From assembly GCF_003545715.1 (NCBI RefSeq), contig NZ_QVNU01000002.1, forward strand, positions 496,001-560,000: 64,000 bases of DNA. Reading direction: 5' to 3'. This document shows, piece by piece, positions 9,105 to 17,149 of the stretch. The translations under genes were made by a program, and so were the position numbers. The notes under the pieces were generated by a model. The model worked only from the letters and a program-made list of their open reading frames with translations. It was not told where the DNA came from and made no database searches. Position 1 is the stretch's first letter; each line of letters begins with the position of its first letter. Source of the stretch: Taibaiella koreensis (GTDB lineage Bacteria; Bacteroidota; Bacteroidia; Chitinophagales; Chitinophagaceae).

Positions 9105-12100
9105 TAACGCTCACGCACTGGTTTTTCAATAGGAAGCGTATAGAGTGTATACGCATGGAAACGGCTGCCTTTTTCGCCTTCGCCCAACTCCCGCTTCGTA
9201 TAGCCCTGCGGCTTCATAGCCAGGGACTTCACGGGCTTGTGCATTTTCGACTCCAGCAATCGCAACAATCTCCCGATCACAGACGACGATTTAAAATCCT
9301 CGCTCAGCTCATGCTCCACGAGGGACAGCAGCGTGGCCTTTGCGTCGCTCAGCATATCGGGCTCGGTCAGCAGGTTTTTCTTCGACAGACCCGTCATAGC
9401 AGATTTCAGCAGGGTTGTCACTTTCTTATCCGTAATGTTCTTACGGCTGATGATGGCATCCAGCTCACCGCGGGCTTCGGCCAGCAATGCGGCTTCCTGC
9501 TCGGCACTGGGGATCAGGCCCACCTGCATAGTAGCCGGAAAGGTTCCGTTGTCGGGCGTGCCCGGCCGTGCCTGTACCACAGCCAGCTTATCAAAGTATT
9601 TGATCATACTGTTGATCTGGTTGGTATAGGTGGGCGACAGGCCGTCGAGCGGCAGGTCATTGAGCCATAAAGCCCGGTAGGCAAAAGCCTGCTTACGGGT
9701 CGGCTCTGAAAGACTGGGGTCCATGGCCTCTTTATACCGCTCTTCATTCAGGATATTGTTGGGTACCCGTGCCGGCCAGAAGGTAGGCAGGTAGGGATCG
9801 TATTCCGAGGTATAGCCGTCCCTGCAGCTGGCGGTATCTGTCTGCCAGGGTATCGCCATCCAGCGGGTCACACCGCCGGCAACTTGTCCGCCCAGCAATG
9901 GCCCTTTGGCGAGCGTGAACACATCGCTGCTCATCACCGGCCCGTAGTACGAAGTATCTACCAAGGGCAGCTTGGGCGAATGTTTCAGGCGGAAAGGCGC
10001 CATGTACATACCCGCGGTGCGCATGGGCCAGGTCATCTCACATCCCGGGTGGAAGGCGTCGGCCAGGCAAAATTCCATCGCTGCCCTGGTCAGCATTTCC
10101 GGCTGCTCGGCTACAGGCAGCTTATCAATATTCATGGGCGGCGGCACAAAGGGGCAACCGGTACGGTCGACATAGTCGGCATCGAAATCGCCTTTCACCC
10201 ATTGGTCCAGGAATGAGAGCTGCAAATCGCTGAGTGTCGCATGCTGGCGCACGGAGCCGGTACTCGGAATGGCGACGGCATCGCCGTATAGCCATGGCCA
10301 CAGCTGCGGTGCATCGGCTCCCGGTATGTCGTAGCGACGGAAGTTATTGGAAATGGTCCGGCGCATCTCCAGGTTGGCCGGCGAGGGATCGTTGAGCTTA
10401 ACCGTCCACGCTGAGGTCGTGTAGTCAAACTGGCCGCCCCAGCCGAATGCAGAAGCAAAGCCGGCATTTACCCACTGCAGATTGGTCAGCCGTTCAAAGA
10501 TGGGCAGAATATCTTTGGTAAAGGACGGGCGGGCAGGCCTGGTAAGCATACCGGCTTTAACAGCAACATCCCTCATGAGATCCCACATGGTGCGTACCGA
10601 TTTCTGCATGGGCGCATAATCGGGTGGGGCGCAGATCACCCAGGCCGGATCGACCTTTAGCTTTACGCCTTTGTATTCCACTTCGGCCGTAACCGGACCG
10701 TCGGAGATATCGTCGTACCATCCTTCGTTATTGGCAAAGGTGATCGCGATATCGCCGTTCAGGTTCTCCGATACGCCATGACCACCCAGCATGATCAGGC
10801 GGCCTTTTTCGTCGGTGTGCATCTCGCCCAAGTACACTTTTTTGCCCTGGAAGCGGCCTGTAAACTTAGGTCCGTTGGTAATTCCTGTTCCGCTTAGGGT
10901 TTGCTCTTCCCCGTCAATGATCAGGGAATTGCGGTCTTTTACATCAATATTTCTCAGCAGCGATGGTGGTGCGGTAGCAGCATCGGGAATATCGAGCGCC
11001 ATCTGGAACTGGTACCAGGAAGCTTTCTGATTGGCCAGGTGGGCATGCCATACGATGTGGGCATCCTCCGCCGTCAACTCTTTAACCGCTTTACCTGCGG
11101 CATTGAAGCCATATATCCTGAACTGGGCTGCCTGGCGTTTCAGAGCGCCTGTCTTGTCCCTGTAGGCATGCTCGTCGAGCCTGGGCTCCGGCTCCGTAAC
11201 CAGCGGGCCTATAAAGTATTCCTCCTCGCTGTTGCCTACGCGCATAACACCTATGGGCGGATAGATGCCCGCGGTAACGATACAATCGCTGTCCTCATCG
11301 GTATTGCCGGTAAAGTGCGGGTTGATCCTGTCCGGCTCCTGCGAAGGCTGCCCGTTGGCCTGGTGGCGCGTTTGGGCGCTGGCGGCGTATACCACCTTCC
11401 TGGCCTGCGCAATGGAACCCAGAGGCTCATGCGCCGCCAATGTTCTCCAGATATTGAAGGCCAGCATGCTGCCAAATTCCGGCTGCCCGATAGCGCAGAT
11501 ATCCTGCTGAGGCAGGTGAAGTTCTGCGATACAGACGTAGGGACTCTCCTCGGTGCTCCATACTTCCTGCGCATCATCCAATGGCATGGTTGTGGGGTTG
11601 GTGCGGGGCTGTATCTCGAAGCGGAACCGGGCTTCCTTGTTGCGTAGCCGTTGCTGGAGGTCCAGGGCCAGGTAGTTATTGTCGTCGAAAGGCGCACCGC
11701 GATCGGTATCTTCCGGTACCAGGCGGTACTTGACTATATTGCTTTCTCCCAGCTTAAACGGAAGTATAGCCCAATAACCGGCGCTCAGGCAGCTGGCTTC
11801 TACCTTCGACATCGCATTGAGAATGCTGGCCAGCTCGGGATGCTTATCGATATAGGCATCGTAGTCGCCATCTACTACACCGGCGGTAGTAAAGGCACAC
11901 ATTTGCTGCGCGTCGCGTGCAAAGAAGCGATCGATATTCTGGAAAATAAAATCGGCATTATTGCCTTCGCCGAAGAGCTTGGGGCCTTCAACGCCGAAGA
12001 GCTTCAGACCCAGGCCCAGCGTGGAATGCAGATCGGGAGAGGTAGGCCCGGTATCGCTCGAAAACCTTACGGCGCACTCGTAAGCATCGCCTGCGAAAAT

Positions 12101-12361
12101 GCCGACTCTGAATTCGGGTTTAATGTCCTTTTTAACAATGAACCTGCCATAAGCGATGCCATGTTGTTTACGGAAAACGGCGCGTTCGGCGGGCATCTGC
12201 CCTCTTTCGATCCGGGTCTTCTGACCCATTTCAACGAACATTTCCTTCAGGCGCTGTGTGACGACCTTAATGTCGCCATCGCTGTCCCAGCAAGCGACTT
12301 TGTTAGCCGAAGCTTGCCCTTTAGGCATAGGTTGCCCATTGTCTTTTGATTTTTTGGCCAT
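9104..12361 (-). CDS. Catalase-like domain fused to LodA/GoxA-type CTQ-dependent oxidase
   Basis: A 1085-residue two-part protein; free-standing LodA/GoxA enzymes are about 650-750 residues. Residues 40-345 resemble the catalase fold: FVEMGQ, YGRFIVKKDI, AVRFSSDTG, a FIFQNIDRFFARD stretch and a C-terminal RKVVY (Arg321, Tyr325) that fits the RxxxY proximal haem-ligand motif. From residue 361 the LodA family begins (IYPPIGVMRVGNSEEEYFIG, YLGEMHTDEKGRLIMLGG, FANNEGWYDDISDGPVTA, PAWVICAPPDYAP). Candidate cofactor residues are Cys765 in AMEFCLADAFHPG and Trp834 or Trp839 in RWMAIPWQTD. LodA-type enzymes oxidise amino acids and release hydrogen peroxide, so a peroxide-consuming partner domain would make sense. 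The distal catalase His seems replaced (AVFRKQHG), so its activity is uncertain. No signal peptide is seen. Confidence 0.87.
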   Translation of the reverse strand: MAKKSKDNGQPMPKGQASANKVACWDSDGDIKVVTQRLKEMFVEMGQKTRIERGQMPAERAVFRKQHGIAYGRFIVKKDIKPEFRVGIFAGDAYECAVRFSSDTGPTSPDLHSTLGLGLKLFGVEGPKLFGEGNNADFIFQNIDRFFARDAQQMCAFTTAGVVDGDYDAYIDKHPELASILNAMSKVEASCLSAGYWAILPFKLGESNIVKYRLVPEDTDRGAPFDDNNYLALDLQQRLRNKEARFRFEIQPRTNPTTMPLDDAQEVWSTEESPYVCIAELHLPQQDICAIGQPEFGSMLAFNIWRTLAAHEPLGSIAQARKVVYAASAQTRHQANGQPSQEPDRINPHFTGNTDEDSDCIVTAGIYPPIGVMRVGNSEEEYFIGPLVTEPEPRLDEHAYRDKTGALKRQAAQFRIYGFNAAGKAVKELTAEDAHIVWHAHLANQKASWYQFQMALDIPDAATAPPSLLRNIDVKDRNSLIIDGEEQTLSGTGITNGPKFTGRFQGKKVYLGEMHTDEKGRLIMLGGHGVSENLNGDIAITFANNEGWYDDISDGPVTAEVEYKGVKLKVDPAWVICAPPDYAPMQKSVRTMWDLMRDVAVKAGMLTRPARPSFTKDILPIFERLTNLQWVNAGFASAFGWGGQFDYTTSAWTVKLNDPSPANLEMRRTISNNFRRYDIPGADAPQLWPWLYGDAVAIPSTGSVRQHATLSDLQLSFLDQWVKGDFDADYVDRTGCPFVPPPMNIDKLPVAEQPEMLTRAAMEFCLADAFHPGCEMTWPMRTAGMYMAPFRLKHSPKLPLVDTSYYGPVMSSDVFTLAKGPLLGGQVAGGVTRWMAIPWQTDTASCRDGYTSEYDPYLPTFWPARVPNNILNEERYKEAMDPSLSEPTRKQAFAYRALWLNDLPLDGLSPTYTNQINSMIKYFDKLAVVQARPGTPDNGTFPATMQVGLIPSAEQEAALLAEARGELDAIISRKNITDKKVTTLLKSAMTGLSKKNLLTEPDMLSDAKATLLSLVEHELSEDFKSSSVIGRLLRLLESKMHKPVKSLAMKPQGYTKRELGEGEKGSRFHAYTLYTLPIEKPVRER

Positions 12362-12722
12362 GTGTTTGGTTTTAATTGTGAAGCTTCACCTGCGCAAAAT
12401 GCGACAATTCCACATTTCTCCCGCCCGTATTTCTACCTGTTTTTTCTCAGTAAAAATGGGGGTAAAGGCGGGTAAACCTATCTTATTATAGCCGGTCAAA
12501 GGTGGAGATGTGCCGGGGTGGGTAGCGAAGGGGCTGAAGCAGGGCGGGTACGCCGGCAGCTTGTTTAGCGCTTCCCTCCGGAGTGCGGCGGGCTCTGCAT
12601 GTTAAAGTCGAAAATATCATCATTTGTTTGATAAAGAGAACTAACCCCTCAACCATAAAGGAAAGACGATGTTGTTATTCAGTTAACCGCTAAGAAATAT
12701 TGCGCTATTTTACAGCGCAGGA
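12362..12722. other. Intergenic region without a gene
   Basis: This holds the 5' region of the leftward oxidase gene and about 250 bp with no credible reading frame. I see no rRNA, tRNA or clear hairpin here. It runs into the inverted-repeat element that starts at 12723. Confidence 0.5.
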
Positions 12723-12852
12723 GCGGTTGTCTCAAAAGGTATCAAGCCTTTCACATGGAGCGATTCGAAATGTAAACAAGCTGGAAACGTCGTTTTTGTC
12801 GTGCTTCGGCTTCGCTCATCAAGGCAAAAATTATCCCTTTTGACACAGCCTC
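12723..12852. mobile_element. 130-bp non-coding inverted-repeat element (MITE or IS remnant)
   Basis: The left end GCGGTTGTCTCAAAAGG (12723-12739) matches the reverse complement of the right end, GAGGCTGTGTCAAAAGG (12836-12852), at 14 of 17 positions. Ends of the form GGCTGTCTCAAAA are common on several insertion-sequence families in Bacteroidota. The 96 bp between them encode no transposase. I see no clear target duplication. It is either a MITE or a deletion derivative. Confidence 0.6.
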
Positions 12853-12890
12853 CTTTTCTAAAATCTGCGTTAGCGGATCTTAAATTTGCA

Positions 12891-13736
12891 ATGGTGTACC
12901 TTACTCATTTTACCGGGACAATAACAGCTGCTGTGCGGCGCTTGAAAGCATTCCTGCCGGTTGCGTTGCTGCTCTTGCCGGGCTCTTTTGCCTTTTCCAA
13001 AATCCCTACCGATGCCACCGGCAAGGACAAGGGAACTATTTATTTTTTCAGCGGGCTAGGGGCCGATTCAAGCCCTTTTGTAAACCTGCATCTCCCCGGC
13101 TATAACAAGGTATACATTTCCTGGATCCCACCCCTGGCCAACGAATCCCTGGAGCATTATGCCGGGAGGATCAGTAACCAGATCACGGTAACCGATCCCT
13201 ATATCATAGGGCTCTCCTTCGGTGGGATCGTTGCTGTAGAAGTTTCCAAACAAATAGCTGTAAAGAAAATGGTCCTGATCTCCTCGGTGAGGACCAGGGA
13301 TGAGCTCAACCCGTTCAACCGTTTTTTTATGAGATTGGGTATGTACCGGATCATCCCCGGCTTCATGATCAAGCATGCCAATTTTCTTACCTATCGTTAT
13401 TTTGGCGCCCATACCGAAAGGGATAAGAAGGCGCTCACGCACCTGCTGGGCGGTACCGATATTCCGCTGTTCCGCTGGGGACTTAAAAGCATTGCCCACT
13501 GGGATAACAGGGAAATGCCCGGGCACACGATCCAGATACACGGAACGGCCGATAAGGTAATCGCTTCCAGGCTCGTACATCCCGACTACAGCATCAAAGG
13601 CGGCGGGCACCTGATGGTCTTCAGCAAAGCAGATACCATCAGCAGCATCATCCTGAATTACTTCCAGGATCAGCCGGTCTCCTATCCCGAAAACACTGAT
13701 CCCGGCATCACAGGTCAGGGCCAGGTATCCAAATGA
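12891..13736 (+). CDS. Exported alpha/beta hydrolase
   Basis: An alpha/beta-hydrolase fold protein of 281 residues from the ATG at 12891. A longer frame opens at 12801 but its extra residues would be encoded inside the mobile element. Residues 10-40 contain AFLPVALLLLPGSFAFS, a signal peptide or anchor. The catalytic triad can be proposed: Ser in the nucleophile elbow GLSFGG, Asp in HGTADKV and His in GGGHLM near the C-terminus. The early FFSGLGADSSPF fits the oxyanion-hole turn. The substrate cannot be told. It is a single gene. TAAATTTG (12881-12888) matches the Bacteroidota -7 octamer but lies too near this ATG to be its simple promoter. Confidence 0.78.
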   Translation: MVYLTHFTGTITAAVRRLKAFLPVALLLLPGSFAFSKIPTDATGKDKGTIYFFSGLGADSSPFVNLHLPGYNKVYISWIPPLANESLEHYAGRISNQITVTDPYIIGLSFGGIVAVEVSKQIAVKKMVLISSVRTRDELNPFNRFFMRLGMYRIIPGFMIKHANFLTYRYFGAHTERDKKALTHLLGGTDIPLFRWGLKSIAHWDNREMPGHTIQIHGTADKVIASRLVHPDYSIKGGGHLMVFSKADTISSIILNYFQDQPVSYPENTDPGITGQGQVSK

Positions 13737-13782
13737 CCCGTCTGATGTTTACTGTAGCCTGTTTACCTTTGACAAAAAAAAC

Positions 13783-14351
13783 GTGAAAAAAGCAGGACTT
13801 CTATTATTGTTGTTGCCCGCCGTTATCACCTGGGGACAATCCTCCGGGACCTTTAATGTAGTCGTAAAAAAGGTCAAAGGCGACCTGAACAAAGACGGGA
13901 AAGATGACCTGGTTACGGTAATGCAGGATGCCGGCAGCAGTGCGGGAACCTACACTATCTCAGCCAGCCGGACGGCCAGCTGAAATTAGTTGTTAGTAGT
14001 ACTAAAGCTATAGAACCCGGGAAAGCAGTGGCCGGCGATGGCAAAGAGCTGGATGAGGTGAGCATCGACAAGGGTGTGCTAAGCATCAGCGAGCAATTGC
14101 TCCGCGGCTATTATACTCATATATTCCGGTACCAGAACGGTCATTTTGAGTTGATCGGCTATACGGAGACCAGCTCCTCCGGACAAGGCAGACTATATAC
14201 GACCGATTTCAACCTGTCAACCGGTACCCGTATCCAAAAAGTCGAGAACTATGAGACGGATAAGGTGCTTAGCAATACCAGTAAAAAGGTGTTGATCAGG
14301 CCCCTGCCCCGGCTGGAAGATTTTGCGCCTTATCAAAATGATCAGTATTGA
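13783..14351 (+). pseudogene. Frameshifted small exported protein
   Basis: Two consecutive frames look like one gene broken by a frameshift. The first (13783-13983) encodes a signal peptide (MKKAGLLLLLLPAVITWGQ) and GDLNKDGKDDLVTVMQD, an FG-GAP or EF-hand-like segment. It then reads into a stop just as the third frame becomes sensible with YLSQPDGQLKLVVSSTKAI, continuing to 14351. The switch must lie near 13945. Coding quality is good on both sides, so a recent indel or a sequencing error is likely. An intact product would be about 190 residues. Function unknown. Confidence 0.7.
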
Positions 14352-14465
14352 GAGAGATGATCTTCCAAATGCAAATATTATGATGCAGGGTATCAGGAAT
14401 GAATACTTGCAAAGCAATTTGCTGATAGACAATACCATAATTAACTCTTTACAATACTTGAGGGT

Positions 14466-14726
14466 CTAGGTCGCAGCACGTGAATTTTCCTCTATATATT
14501 CAGCAAGTATCTTTTTTAGAGTTCCTTTTAAGTCACTCCCATCAACACGAATCATCTCTCTTTTATTTCGAGGGAAAGAAACAAACACAGTATATTCATC
14601 TTTATCCCTCTCCCCATCAAATTTTATTACGGCAACGTCTCCATTTGTCCTTATTTCTTCAAAGCAAAGAATTAATTCTTCAAAAGAAGGATTCGGCTTT
14701 TCTATTGTTCTTTTAATAATGTTCAT
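14466..14726 (-). CDS. Probable immunity protein for the Fic/Doc toxin
   Basis: An 86-residue soluble protein, acidic in its first half, that begins four bases after the toxin gene ends and closes the long minus-strand run. I do not recognise its family. It has no signal peptide and no [ST]xxxE[GN] Fic-inhibitory motif, so it is not an obvious Phd- or SocA-like partner. A small orphan gene directly after a C-terminal toxin domain is the usual place for a cognate immunity gene. Its DNA is AT-rich, about 32-38 percent G+C in sampled 60-base lines, unlike the near 50 percent of the rest of the cluster. That fits a toxin-immunity pair exchanged as a cassette. Confidence 0.62.
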   Translation of the reverse strand: MNIIKRTIEKPNPSFEELILCFEEIRTNGDVAVIKFDGERDKDEYTVFVSFPRNKREMIRVDGSDLKGTLKKILAEYIEENSRAAT

Positions 14727-14730
14727 ATCT

Positions 14731-16038
14731 CTATTTGATTAACATTTTTGCGATTTGAGATACATCGGTTACCTTATCATTTATAACTTGTGTTGCAATA
14801 TCCATCATTTGTTCCTGTCCTACAGTATTCAACCCGTGTTGCTTGGCAAACGACTGAAACGCAGCGACAGCAGTTCTTTTATTCCCATTCATGAACATAT
14901 GATTCCTAGATATTGATCTGAATATTGCTGCTCCTTGTTCTGGAGCGGTTTCATAATACATCGCAGAATCGATTGCAGAGGAAGGAGTTCCGCTTATCAA
15001 ATGGCCACCACCATCGGTTGTTTTATTAAAAGCAATTATTTCATCTGCAAACGATGAAGCATCAAATCCCATTTCTGGGGTAATAGCTTCAGTCTCAGCC
15101 GCCACCGCCATTGACTCTTCTCCCAGCACAGCAGCACTTGCTTCTATGGATTCAGAATTAAAGATAGCTTCCGTTTTGGGAATTTTCGGCATCATTTTTA
15201 GACCACCCAGCGATAAGATCGCTCCAATCCCACCTATGCCCAATTGTGCGGCGCCTTTACTAAAACTATCTGCAGCCTCGCTGATATCCCTACAGGTTTG
15301 TGCGTTTTCCGCTTTGTTATTGAAATCTACCAAATAGGCAAGGCCTTTGCCCATTTCAATTCCCGAGAATAGTGCTCCGGCTGCAACAAATACAGCAGCT
15401 ACTCCTTCTGCTGGCAAAAGGGCAATAGCAGCAAGTCCAACGCCTACGGCTATTGCTATATTTTCAGGTTCTGCCAGTTCTTTAAGCTCTTCCATTACAG
15501 CCCTGCCTACATGAGACTGCATCATAGCGGCCTTTCGCTTTTGCCAATTCGTCATTTTCGGCACCTCTTCTTCTACACAAGGGGGTATTTCAGGGCCAAT
15601 CTGATTCCTGAAAAACACCTGCTGATTGGGCACAACCACTTTCCAGGTGCCATGCTTCAGGAATTGGGTGTCGGGGACAAGGGTATGCGCGACTTTAAAG
15701 GACGGTGTTGTAAAGCTACAACTGAAGGTACCCGTTGTCGAGATCAGCAATGGCTCCGACCGGTTAACTTTTATCTTGTCGGATAACGTCGGTTCATCCA
15801 CAGCAAATGTCGCCAGGGCTATGGTGCCCGGTATATCCGAAAACCAATCGGCAGCATAAGCACGGATCGAGATAAGCGTAAACAGCGGTACATCGGTACC
15901 GATAATGATATTGTCCCCGGAAAGATGCAGCGGCTTGATCGCTGAGTAAACCGTAAGCCGTCCATCCCAGCCCACCCAGTGCCAACCGGGATCCGGTGTC
16001 AATAAGATTGTTGCTCCGCTTTTCAGAAAGGGCTTCAT
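14731..16038 (-). CDS. Polymorphic effector with C-terminal Fic/Doc domain
   Basis: 435 residues in three parts. Residues 1-160 are beta-rich, with an ILLTPDPGWHW start, and match no domain I can name; being nearest the machine genes they are a candidate loading or spike-tip domain. Residues 193-225 are a long hydrophobic stretch (IAIAVGVGLAAIALLPAEGV and onward), perhaps for membrane insertion. The C-terminus holds HMFMNGNKRT at 380-389, the HxFx[DN]GNKRT signature of Fic/Doc enzymes, with the catalytic His and phosphate-binding loop intact. Such domains transfer AMP or phosphate to proteins such as EF-Tu. The toxin part is AT-rich relative to the N-terminal part. The gene is 32 bp after the PKD-protein gene and 4 bp before the candidate immunity gene. 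Confidence 0.83.
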   Translation of the reverse strand: MKPFLKSGATILLTPDPGWHWVGWDGRLTVYSAIKPLHLSGDNIIIGTDVPLFTLISIRAYAADWFSDIPGTIALATFAVDEPTLSDKIKVNRSEPLLISTTGTFSCSFTTPSFKVAHTLVPDTQFLKHGTWKVVVPNQQVFFRNQIGPEIPPCVEEEVPKMTNWQKRKAAMMQSHVGRAVMEELKELAEPENIAIAVGVGLAAIALLPAEGVAAVFVAAGALFSGIEMGKGLAYLVDFNNKAENAQTCRDISEAADSFSKGAAQLGIGGIGAILSLGGLKMMPKIPKTEAIFNSESIEASAAVLGEESMAVAAETEAITPEMGFDASSFADEIIAFNKTTDGGGHLISGTPSSAIDSAMYYETAPEQGAAIFRSISRNHMFMNGNKRTAVAAFQSFAKQHGLNTVGQEQMMDIATQVINDKVTDVSQIAKMLIK

Positions 16039-16070
16039 GGTAGATCGTTTTCAGGGGGGCTTATCTTATT

Positions 16071-17138
16071 TTAAAGCGAAAGGAATGCTTTTTTGAAGGT
16101 GATCTTGATATAGTTGATGCAGTTGTCCCTACTATCTCTTACGGCCTCGACGGCGGTCACTTCATAGCGCTTATTATTCTCCACCATACGGCAGAACGAT
16201 TGCATATCCGACCATTGCTTATTGGCGAGCACCCTGGTACCTAATCCCCCGCACAGGTAGGCCACAAGGTTCTGCGCGTGTTCCTGGTTGGCGATAATGT
16301 CGTTAAGCTTATCCTTAAGCTCCTGGTCGGCAATGACCCATACGGTGTTGTTCGCTGTGGGTTCTACCTTCACCTCTTTCCGGCTATTGGCTGCCGGCGG
16401 GGCTTTCGGGGCGGCGTGCTCCACCTCATCCCAGGTATTTTCTATCTTCGGTACCGGCGTCGCAGCGGGCCGGGCCGGAGCATGGGTGGTTACAGGAGCA
16501 GAAGCAGGAGGGGAAACCACACGGATCTCTTTGCGGTATACTTTTGGCGAATCCTTTTCTGTTCTCAGTTCCAGGATACGCGTGCCCGGTGTGGTAAAGG
16601 TTACCCTGCCGCGCTCTACTTGCTGCACCTGTGAGTCGGCTACATTGATCAACCGCCATTTACCATAGGCCGCATCAAGGTTCAACGATTGCCCGGCCAG
16701 CAACACATCCGGTGATTGGATCACCGTCCGGCCGGCTTTATCTGCGACGAGGGCAGCTACCTGGTCACGGATAATCACCTGAACGACGGTAATACATTTT
16801 GCCTGGTAAATGGCCCGTACGGTAAATTGTCCCGGAGCGGTAAAGAAATGTGTTGTCCTGGCGCCAATAGACTTTGGCGTCTGATCCCCAAAATCCCAGC
16901 TGATATTATTCCCTGCACCTTCTCCGGCCGAGAAGGCGACGGCAGCATTGACATAAAACAGATTGGTATCTCCGACCGGGCGGTCATTGCAGTATATAAC
17001 AAAGCCGGGGCAGGCACGGGGCTTCATAAAGAGATAACCCGCCAGGCCGGACGCCAGCGCCAGCAGCACGACGAGCGTCCAGCCCTTACCATTAAGGCCG
17101 GTACGATGCTCCGACAAGAAAAAGTTGAATAGGTGCAT
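16071..17138 (-). CDS. Inner-membrane anchored PKD-domain protein of the secretion-like cluster
   Basis: 355 residues. A short cytoplasmic N-terminus is followed by one membrane segment (TLVVLLALASGLAGYLFM, about 21-38). A PKD-type domain follows (ISWDFGDQTPKS with TTHFFTAPGQFTV), then a second beta-rich region. A Pro/Ala-rich linker near 210-260 leads to a conserved-looking C-terminal domain of about 90 residues (VWVIADQELKDKL and on to INYIKITFKKAF). The layout suggests a periplasm-spanning protein linking the inner membrane to envelope or peptidoglycan partners, as single-pass membrane-complex subunits of Bacteroidota T6SS do. It lies 11 bp after the TPR gene. The specific role is inferred from context only. 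Confidence 0.72.
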   Translation of the reverse strand: MHLFNFFLSEHRTGLNGKGWTLVVLLALASGLAGYLFMKPRACPGFVIYCNDRPVGDTNLFYVNAAVAFSAGEGAGNNISWDFGDQTPKSIGARTTHFFTAPGQFTVRAIYQAKCITVVQVIIRDQVAALVADKAGRTVIQSPDVLLAGQSLNLDAAYGKWRLINVADSQVQQVERGRVTFTTPGTRILELRTEKDSPKVYRKEIRVVSPPASAPVTTHAPARPAATPVPKIENTWDEVEHAAPKAPPAANSRKEVKVEPTANNTVWVIADQELKDKLNDIIANQEHAQNLVAYLCGGLGTRVLANKQWSDMQSFCRMVENNKRYEVTAVEAVRDSRDNCINYIKITFKKAFLSL

Positions 17139-17149
17139 ATCTTTCCTGG

